Assembly (NCBI GenBank): GCA_023259675.1 | Contig: JALRGT010000033.1 | Span: forward strand, 1-32,010 | From: Flavobacterium sp. | Lineage (GTDB): Bacteria; Bacteroidota; Bacteroidia; Flavobacteriales; Flavobacteriaceae | Direction of reading: 5' to 3' | Length of the DNA stretch: 32,010 nucleotides | Shown: positions 26,757 to 32,010 of the stretch, piece by piece | Position numbering within the stretch: the first letter of the stretch is position 1 | How the letters are laid out: each line of letters opens with the position of its first letter | Notes under the pieces: model-generated | Database searches by the model: none | What the model was told of the DNA's origin: nothing | The model's input: the letters and a program-made list of their open reading frames with translations, nothing else | Translations under genes and position numbers: made by a program

Positions 26757-27129
26757 ACAGCTGTTTTTTTGGACAGCAATCTCATGGACAGGACTTGTTT
26801 CTTATCTATGTTTGATGCAATCCAAAGATATTCCATCGGTTACTATTCCTTATTTGGATAAATTCGTTCATGTTTTTTTTCATTTTGTATTTACGTCGCT
26901 TTGGTTTTTGTATTTTAGAATCCAAATAAAAAGCACGAATGTTTTTAAACCGTTGTTTGTTTCCTTCTTGTTTTCTCTTTTTTTTGGAATAACAATCGAA
27001 ATAGCACAAAGTTTATTTACTGCAACTCGAAACGCAGATGTTTATGATGTGTTGGCCAATTCGTTTGGGGCACTCGTGGCAGTATTTTTACTTTTTAGAT
27101 TTAGATTAAGTTTAGCAAAATATAATTAA
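26749..27129 (+). CDS. VanZ-like membrane protein
   Basis: A 126-residue protein with four hydrophobic helices (about 5-22, 38-56, 66-84 and 98-116). The segment [20 protein letters not shown] and the later [20 protein letters not shown] match the VanZ-like family, in which Asp-Lys-x-x-H and the D-x-x-x-N-x-x-G region are conserved. I chose the GTG at 26749, giving an 8-base overlap with gcvH; a TTG at 26746 is the alternative, and the longer in-frame start at 26698 would overlap gcvH by 59 bases. VanZ proteins are linked to teicoplanin resistance in enterococci, but here the function is unknown. A terminator follows the stop. Confidence 0.85.
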   Translation: MRKQLFFWTAISWTGLVSYLCLMQSKDIPSVTIPYLDKFVHVFFHFVFTSLWFLYFRIQIKSTNVFKPLFVSFLFSLFFGITIEIAQSLFTATRNADVYDVLANSFGALVAVFLLFRFRLSLAKYN

Positions 27130-27132
27130 TGC

Positions 27133-27158
27133 AAAATCCTGCTTCGGCAGGATTTTTT
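27133..27158 (+). terminator. Rho-independent terminator after the VanZ-like gene
   Basis: A 10-bp stem with arms 27133-27142 and 27147-27156 (AAAATCCTGC/GCAGGATTTT), the very stable loop TTCG, and further T residues to 27158. It ends the gcvH-VanZ unit. Confidence 0.93.
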
Positions 27159-27230
27159 GGTTTTACGCAGAATGTATGAGATGTTTTTTAAAGTGTGGTC
27201 ATTAAATAAAACATATGTAGATTTAATATG

Positions 27231-27238
27231 TATTTTTG
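27231..27238 (+). promoter_or_regulatory. -7 box of the remB promoter (TATTTTTG)
   Basis: TATTTTTG matches TAnnTTTG and lies 89 bases before the chosen remB ATG, downstream of the VanZ-gene terminator. The leader of about 80 bases has no gene of its own. No -33 TTG is seen at the usual spacing. Confidence 0.5.
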
Positions 27239-27327
27239 TGAACATCGGATAAGTGGTATTATACAATTCAGAGTTTTACAAGTGGAATACATTTATTTTT
27301 AATACTCCAATTACAAGCAGCATCAAT

Positions 27328-29439
27328 ATGAAAAAAGTTTTTTTAGCTTTCTTACTTTTCATTTATACTTTTAATGGTTTTTCCCAAAACATCGTTAATG
27401 GTGAACTTTCTCCAGAGCGATTTCCTGTTTTTCCGGATTGTGCGGAGTTGCAGTCTTCGGCTTTAGAACAATGTTTTTATAAGGAAGTACAGGATTTTGT
27501 TTTCGAAAACATGGTGGTTCCGGAGTCTTTATTGAAAAGTCATTTTCAGGGAACGGTAAAAGTGCTTTTTGAAGTGGATGTCAACGGACAATTTAAAGTG
27601 ATTTATGTCAATGCAATTCATGATGAATTGATACAGGAAGCGAAAAGAGTTTTTGCAAAATTTCCAAAAATTCAGCCTTCTATGTATAATGGAAAACCGA
27701 CCTATGCTAAATACAATATCACGATAGCAATTCCGTTAAAAAGTGTGGAACAACAGGCTGCAGAAGCATTGGAGAAATCCAAATATTTACAAAATACTTC
27801 ACAACAATTGACCGAACTCGATAGTATTGTGTATAAAAAATACACCAATCCGGAATTCGAAAGTCATTTAAATATTCCATTTTCACATAGTTATTATGCA
27901 CAATTTGATGGTGCTTTGAACAAAGTAGGGAGTAACAATCATACCGCATCCAAACCCTATACATATGCCGAAGTTTCAAAATATTACAATCTCAAAGCGG
28001 TAAACCAACAATTACAAAAAAAGGTTTCCGGTTGGTGGAACAGAAAATTGTGGAATGAAAACATGGTCGAAATTCAAGGAGATGATTATTGGTTTACCTT
28101 GAATCCGATTTTGGATTTGCAAGTGGGTAAGGCTTCTCATGACGAGGCTTCTTATACGTATATCAATACGAGAGCATTAAATTTTAGAGGTGGATTAGGT
28201 GAACATTTTAATTTTACCACGACTGTTTTTGAAAGTCAAGGTCGCTTTGCTGATTATTTCAATAGTTATGCCGAATCAATTAAGCCAGCTGGTGGAAATC
28301 CTGCCATTATTCCAGGAATGGGAATTGCCAAAGCGTTTAAATCCGATGGGTACGATTTCCCTTTGGCGGAAGCCAATTTAACTTTTTCGGCCAATAAGTA
28401 CATCGATTTGCAAATGGGTTATGGTCGCAATTTTATCGGCGATGGCTATCGTTCTTTGTTTGAAAGTGATGGAGCGAGTCCGTATCCGTATTTTAAATTG
28501 AATACCAATTTCTGGAAGATCAAATACACGAATACCTATATGTGGCTCAAAGACGTTCGTCCAGAAGTGACATTGGAGCGAACCTATGCGACCAAGTTTA
28601 TGGCAAATCATTATTTGAGTTGGAATGTTTCCAATAAACTGAATTTAGGTTTTTTCGAATCGGTGATTTGGACCAATACCAATGACAGAGGTTTTGATAT
28701 GAGTTTCCTGAATCCGATTATTTTTTACCGTTCGGTGGAGTTTGCTTCTTCGGCCAGAACCGGGAATGCTTTGTTAGGTCTTACTTTTAAATACAAATGG
28801 GACAATCAAATTAATTTTTACGGACAGTTTTTGTTGGATGAATTTTCATTGGGAGACATAAAAAGTGGCGATAACAGTTGGAAAAACAAGTTTGGCTATC
28901 AATTAGGGGCTAAATATTACAATGCCTTCAAAGTAGATAATTTGTTATTGCAATTGGAATACAACCACGTGCGCCCTTATGTGTATTCGCATAGTAACCC
29001 GATCACCAATTACGGTCATAACAATCAGAGTATCGGACATCAATGGGGAGGGAATTTTGAAGAATTTCTGGCGATTGCCCGCTATCATAAAGGGCGTTGT
29101 TTTGCCGATGCTAAATTTACCATCGGAACCCGAGGATTGGATTTTGACACTACAGAAGATGCCTTGAATTACGGAGGGAATATTTATAAGGATTATGATG
29201 TGGATCGTTATGCTGATTCAGGTGTAAAAGTAGGACAGGGAAATAAAACGGCGATATTTATTGCCGATTTACAAGCCGGTTATTTGGTTAATCCGGCTAC
29301 CAATTTGAAACTTTTCGGAAGTTATATCTATAGAAGTTTTAATCCTACCCAAAATACGGCTACGACTTTCAAACAAAGTACCAATTGGTTTACCTTGGGA
29401 TTGAGAGCGGATGTGTTTAACTGGTATTTTGATTATTAA
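27328..29439 (+). CDS. remB: Gliding motility protein RemB (TonB-C-like domain plus outer membrane beta-barrel)
   Basis: A 703-residue exported protein. I chose the ATG at 27328 because it gives a clean signal peptide, MKKVFLAFLLFIYTFNGFSQ; a GTG at 27253 would add 25 residues before it. Residues about 48-130 resemble the TonB C-terminal fold (GTVKVLFEVDVNGQFKVI, then FPKIQPSMYNGKPT). The remainder is beta-rich, with aromatic segments such as GDDYWFTLNPILDLQVGK and GYGRNFIGDGYRSLF, and ends in the strand LGLRADVFNWYFDY, typical of an outer membrane barrel. The architecture and the position shortly after sprA and gcvH match remB of F. johnsoniae as I remember it. The mechanism is not established; the TonB-like domain lacks a membrane anchor, so it is not an energy transducer in the usual sense. 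Confidence 0.85.
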   Translation: MKKVFLAFLLFIYTFNGFSQNIVNGELSPERFPVFPDCAELQSSALEQCFYKEVQDFVFENMVVPESLLKSHFQGTVKVLFEVDVNGQFKVIYVNAIHDELIQEAKRVFAKFPKIQPSMYNGKPTYAKYNITIAIPLKSVEQQAAEALEKSKYLQNTSQQLTELDSIVYKKYTNPEFESHLNIPFSHSYYAQFDGALNKVGSNNHTASKPYTYAEVSKYYNLKAVNQQLQKKVSGWWNRKLWNENMVEIQGDDYWFTLNPILDLQVGKASHDEASYTYINTRALNFRGGLGEHFNFTTTVFESQGRFADYFNSYAESIKPAGGNPAIIPGMGIAKAFKSDGYDFPLAEANLTFSANKYIDLQMGYGRNFIGDGYRSLFESDGASPYPYFKLNTNFWKIKYTNTYMWLKDVRPEVTLERTYATKFMANHYLSWNVSNKLNLGFFESVIWTNTNDRGFDMSFLNPIIFYRSVEFASSARTGNALLGLTFKYKWDNQINFYGQFLLDEFSLGDIKSGDNSWKNKFGYQLGAKYYNAFKVDNLLLQLEYNHVRPYVYSHSNPITNYGHNNQSIGHQWGGNFEEFLAIARYHKGRCFADAKFTIGTRGLDFDTTEDALNYGGNIYKDYDVDRYADSGVKVGQGNKTAIFIADLQAGYLVNPATNLKLFGSYIYRSFNPTQNTATTFKQSTNWFTLGLRADVFNWYFDY

Positions 29440-29570
29440 TAATAAGAAATGCAAAAGAGGTTTTTTTATTTCTGGAGCTTGCTTTCAGCGAGTGCCAATA
29501 TAAATTAAAATATAACTCGTAGCTATTGTAATACAATATATTAAATCAATTTATAGTCCCATGTTGTTTG

Positions 29571-29810
29571 TCAGTTGCACAATACGCATCCTTTGTCTGA
29601 ATATCCATGTGTTGTAGCGTAATTTAAACATTCTGCTTTAGTTATAAAGCAAGGATTAAAATCTAAACTATCAACTGTCCATTTTCCTGTGTTTGCACAT
29701 TTGCCACAAAATTTAAGATCAATGTCGTCAACGAAAGCATCACCACTACAACTATTGGAAAATAAAGTCATAATGAAAAATACAATCATTATATATTTGT
29801 GACGTTTCAT
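29571..29810 (-). CDS. Small cysteine-rich lipoprotein, function unknown
   Basis: I do not recognise this 79-residue protein. It begins MKRHKYIMIVFFIMTLFSNSC, a lipoprotein signal peptide with the acylated Cys at position 21. The mature part of about 59 residues has six further cysteines, arranged as CGKC, two single Cys, and CVLC directly before the stop. The pairs could form disulfides in the periplasm or bind a metal. It is the only gene on its strand in this half of the window. It is convergent with remB (131 bases apart) and divergent from ctaB. No TAnnTTTG box was found upstream on the minus strand, which lowers certainty that it is expressed, but signal peptide and cysteine spacing argue for a real gene. 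Confidence 0.65.
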   Translation of the reverse strand: MKRHKYIMIVFFIMTLFSNSCSGDAFVDDIDLKFCGKCANTGKWTVDSLDFNPCFITKAECLNYATTHGYSDKGCVLCN

Positions 29811-30178
29811 GTCGTATTTTGTTTTGTAAGTGATTGGTATTTAGTCTATTAAATTTAGTTAAAATTTTTTATTCCACAAGGGGAAATGTTTTGTTTTTAA
29901 TAATTGTGATTGGCAGAATTTCCGTATAAACATGTTTAAATACTTGTTTGTTGGAAGTATTCGATTATTCAATTTGTTTGTTTTTTGACATTGCCAAGTG
30001 TGAAATTAGATTAAAAGAAAGATGGTAGTGTTTGTATCGTGGTTAACGGCATAAATTTCTTAGGCTGACTTGAAAAAAATCAGATTTCGACTGAAAATAT
30101 TTTATGATTAGTTTTTTGCCAAATCCCTTTTGTTAAGTTACTTTTGCAGCAGTTTTATAAAAACGTAATAAAAAGGCA
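29811..30178. other. 368-base intergenic region upstream of ctaB
   Basis: An AT-rich interval between the divergent lipoprotein gene and ctaB. The only element I can support is the ctaB promoter at 30115-30146. A 12-base perfect palindrome, TAAACATGTTTA, lies at 29927-29938 and could be a regulator site, but it is a single copy. No open frame with a plausible start, no RNA gene and no repeat was seen. Confidence 0.6.
30115..30146 (+). promoter_or_regulatory. Promoter of the ctaB-cox3 operon
   Basis: TTTG at 30115-30118 and TACTTTTG at 30139-30146, separated by 20 bases, form the best match to the Bacteroidetes -33/-7 consensus in this half of the window. It predicts a leader of about 27 bases before the TTG start at 30179. 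Confidence 0.75.
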
Positions 30179-31081
30179 TTGAACACGACTACAAATACAT
30201 TTTCCCTAAAAACGGTTTTTACAGATTTTAAAGAAATCACTAAAGCAGGATTGGCTATCAGTGTTTTATTTTCTTCCATTGCAGGATATTTGTTGGGTTT
30301 CAATGAGGAACAACCTTTTCAATGGTCTGTTCTAATCATGTTGATGATTGGTGGGTATTGTATGGTAGGAGCTTCAAACGCTTTCAATCAGGTTATTGAG
30401 AGAGATTTGGATAAATTGATGGATCGAACCAAGAATCGTCCGGTTCCTTCGGGAAGAATGTCGCCTACTGTGGCTTTGATAGTGGCGAGTTTGCTTACTA
30501 TTGTTGGAATTGCTTTGCTTTATGCTATCAATCCAAAAACGGCCATGTTTGGTGCGATTTCAATTTTTTTATATACCAGTGTGTATACACCACTAAAAAC
30601 AGTAACTTCATTGTCGGTTTTTGTGGGAGCTTTTCCTGGAGCGATTCCGTTTATGTTGGGATGGGTTGCCGCAACCGGAAATTTCGGAATAGAAGCAGGA
30701 ACGTTATTTTTGATTCAGTTTTTTTGGCAATTTCCTCATTTCTGGGCCATAGGTTGGTTTTTATATGAAGATTATGAAAAAGCTGGATTCTTTATGTTGC
30801 CTACAGGAAAAAAAGATAAAGGAACCGCTTTACAAGTGATACTGTATACGGTTTGGTTAATCATAGCTTCGTTATTGCCTATGTTGGGTTATACGGGGAA
30901 ATTATTTTTATCTCCAATAGCGGCTGTGTTAGTGTTTTTATTGGGACTTTGGATGTTGTTTTATTCCGTACGTTTGTATAAAGTTAGAACAGCCAAGGCG
31001 GCACGAACATTAATGTTGGTGAGTGTTTCTTATATTTCGTTGTTACAATTAGTGTATATATTTGATAAATTCTTAAGATAG
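30179..31081 (+). CDS. ctaB: Protoheme IX farnesyltransferase (heme O synthase)
   Basis: A 300-residue inner membrane UbiA-family prenyltransferase that adds a farnesyl group to heme B, giving heme O, the precursor of the heme A used by the oxidase. The prenyl-diphosphate and metal site is visible as N70, E74, D76, D78, R83-T84 and RP 87-88 in the NAFNQVIERDLDKLMDRT region. The second conserved segment is YTPLKTVTS near residue 137-145, and about eight membrane helices are present. The start is a TTG: no ATG or GTG occurs in frame before the conserved part, and TTG gives MNTTTNTFSLKTVFTDFKEIT. cox3 follows after 2 bases. The gene serves the oxidase encoded by coxB-coxA at the other end of the window. 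Confidence 0.95.
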   Translation: MNTTTNTFSLKTVFTDFKEITKAGLAISVLFSSIAGYLLGFNEEQPFQWSVLIMLMIGGYCMVGASNAFNQVIERDLDKLMDRTKNRPVPSGRMSPTVALIVASLLTIVGIALLYAINPKTAMFGAISIFLYTSVYTPLKTVTSLSVFVGAFPGAIPFMLGWVAATGNFGIEAGTLFLIQFFWQFPHFWAIGWFLYEDYEKAGFFMLPTGKKDKGTALQVILYTVWLIIASLLPMLGYTGKLFLSPIAAVLVFLLGLWMLFYSVRLYKVRTAKAARTLMLVSVSYISLLQLVYIFDKFLR

Positions 31082-31083
31082 TT

Positions 31084-31671
31084 ATGGAAATGATAATGAC
31101 AACAGACGAGCATAAATCAAGAACGGCAAGATCGTACAAAATGATTTTGTTATTTGCCATGGTAAGTATGTTTATGATGTTTGCGGGATTAACCAGTGCT
31201 TTTGTGGTGAGTAAGTCCAGAGTAGATTGGTTGAAAGAGTTTCAATTGCCAACGGCATTCTATTATAGTACATTGGTTATTATAGGATGTAGCGTAACTT
31301 TTTATTTGGCTAAAAAAGCGATTCAAAAAGACGATAGAAATGGTACGACTGCATTTCTTTTGGGTACTTTGGCTTTAGGGATATTGTTTGTGATTTTGCA
31401 ATTTGTGGGTTTTGGTCAAATTGTGGAAAACGGCTTTTATTTTACCGGAAGTGAAAGTTCGATAACAACTACTTTTCTTTATATTGTAACGGTTGTGCAC
31501 TTAATTCACCTTGCTGGAGGAGTGATTTCACTTTTAATTATAATTTATAATCATTTTAAACAAAAATACAATTCGACTCAAACTCTTGGAATAGAACTAG
31601 GTGCGATGTACTGGCACTTTCTGGATTTCTTGTGGTTGTATTTATTTTTATTTTTATATTTCTTTAAATAA
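31084..31671 (+). CDS. Cytochrome c oxidase subunit III (first copy)
   Basis: A 195-residue heme-copper oxidase subunit III-type protein with five hydrophobic helices (about 18-42, 58-78, 89-113, 128-152 and 172-194). The segment VTVVHLIHLAGGVISL and the C-terminal LGAMYWHFLDFLWLYLF match the last helices of subunit III (consensus YWHFVDVVWL). The short five-helix form lacks the first two helices of the mitochondrial type, as is common in Bacteroidetes. The ATG at 31084 lies 2 bases after ctaB; an in-frame ATG at 31096 is also possible. A second subunit III gene starts 42 bases downstream. Confidence 0.93.
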   Translation: MEMIMTTDEHKSRTARSYKMILLFAMVSMFMMFAGLTSAFVVSKSRVDWLKEFQLPTAFYYSTLVIIGCSVTFYLAKKAIQKDDRNGTTAFLLGTLALGILFVILQFVGFGQIVENGFYFTGSESSITTTFLYIVTVVHLIHLAGGVISLLIIIYNHFKQKYNSTQTLGIELGAMYWHFLDFLWLYLFLFLYFFK

Positions 31672-31681
31672 GAAAAAAACG

Positions 31682-31689
31682 TAAATTTG
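31682..31689 (+). promoter_or_regulatory. Possible -7 box before the second subunit III gene (TAAATTTG)
   Basis: TAAATTTG matches TAnnTTTG and lies 24 bases before the ATG at 31714, in the 42-base gap between the two cox3 genes. No -33 TTG is seen, so it may be a weak internal promoter or chance in AT-rich DNA. Confidence 0.35.
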
Positions 31690-31713
31690 GGAACTTTTTA
31701 ACGAATAACTTTT

Positions 31714-32010
31714 ATGGAAGCGACAGTTACTACTGCAAATAACGAAGAAACAACTTGGGGAGGCGGAAATGAGCCAATGAGAGCAAGTTATGGAAAAATG
31801 ATGATGTGGTTCTTTATCATGTCTGATGCCTTGACTTTCTCTGGATTCTTAGCAGCTTACGGTTTTTCAAGATTTAAATTTATTGAAACTTGGCCATTGG
31901 CCGATGAAGTGTTTACACACTTCCCATTTATGCATGGAGTTACTGCTCCTATGTATTATGTAGCATTTATGACTTTTATTTTGATCTTCTCATCTGTAAC
32001 GATGGTTTTG
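31714..32010 (+). CDS. Cytochrome c oxidase subunit III (second copy), 5' part
   Basis: The frame opens at ATG 31714 and runs to the last base, giving 99 codons of a longer gene cut by the window edge. The translation starts MEATVTTANNEETTWGGGNE, then YGKMMMWFFIMSDALTFSGF, the first membrane helix of a heme-copper oxidase subunit III, in which the MSDALTF segment is typical. A loop with several Phe, Trp and His follows, then a second helix beginning YYVAFMTFILIF. Two consecutive subunit III-like genes are common in Bacteroidetes oxidase operons, and a subunit IV gene would be expected next. Cotranscription with ctaB is likely. Confidence 0.88.
   Translation, partial: MEATVTTANNEETTWGGGNEPMRASYGKMMMWFFIMSDALTFSGFLAAYGFSRFKFIETWPLADEVFTHFPFMHGVTAPMYYVAFMTFILIFSSVTMVL

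Noticed and set aside
29478..29492. Hairpin CTTGCT-TTC-AGCGAG between remB and the lipoprotein gene as a terminator
   Set aside because: The stem is only 6 bp with a G-T pair and no T-tract follows on either strand.
29927..29938. Palindrome TAAACATGTTTA upstream of ctaB as an operator
   Set aside because: It is a single copy in AT-rich DNA, about 190 bases from the promoter, with no linked regulator; noted only in the intergenic entry.
1..32010. Search for CRISPR arrays, transposases, prophage genes, tRNA and rRNA
   Set aside because: No direct-repeat array, transposase frame, integrase or structural RNA gene was visible by reading; a tRNA scan was not run.

Overview
The window is a 32 kb piece of chromosome from a Flavobacteriaceae bacterium, very probably a Flavobacterium. 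The evidence is the gliding and type IX secretion genes sprA and remB, an alternative complex III operon joined to an aa3-type oxidase, the AT-rich base composition, weak or absent Shine-Dalgarno sequences, and repeated Bacteroidetes-type promoters with a TAnnTTTG -7 box. The species cannot be fixed from this sequence alone. No insertion sequence, prophage, CRISPR array, tRNA or rRNA was found.

Layout. (1) 1-6038 holds the end of actC, then actD, actE, actF, coxB and coxA. This is a menaquinol:cytochrome c oxidoreductase (alternative complex III) followed by cytochrome oxidase subunits II and I, closed by a strong terminator at 6054-6085. (2) 6118-8166 holds ruvB, a structured intergenic RNA-like element, and queG, whose conserved reading frame runs upstream of its first canonical start codon. 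(3) 8168-15476 is a sugar-uptake locus. A LacI-type regulator is divergent from a TonB-dependent receptor across a paired palindromic operator, followed by an MFS sugar transporter, an (alpha/alpha)6 hydrolase with GH100 invertase-like motifs, and a PfkB fructokinase. The most likely substrate is sucrose or a related fructoside. (4) 15638-19118 holds a twin-CBS protein, the malic enzyme/phosphotransacetylase fusion maeB, and ruvA. (5) 19142-29439 holds sprA (2382 residues, the type IX translocon), gcvH, a VanZ-like membrane protein and remB. (6) 29571-29810 is a lone minus-strand cysteine-rich lipoprotein. (7) 30179-32010 holds heme O synthase (ctaB) and two consecutive cytochrome oxidase subunit III genes, the second cut by the window end.

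How the parts work together. The two ends of the window serve the same respiratory chain. ActA-F (actA and actB lie outside the window) pass electrons to the CoxA/CoxB oxidase, whose heme-synthesis and subunit III genes lie 24 kb away. The sugar locus looks like a complete import-to-phosphorylation route: outer membrane receptor, inner membrane symporter, intracellular cleavage, then fructose phosphorylation. It has no SusD partner, so it resembles the TonB-receptor sucrose loci of Xanthomonas rather than a classical Bacteroidetes SusCD locus.

The most interesting points are the unusual hydrolase in the sugar locus, the 23-bp inverted repeat carrying two LacI operators one face apart between divergent promoters, the EF-hand-like loop in the receptor, the missing canonical start of queG next to a structured RNA element, and the unrecognised cysteine-rich lipoprotein.
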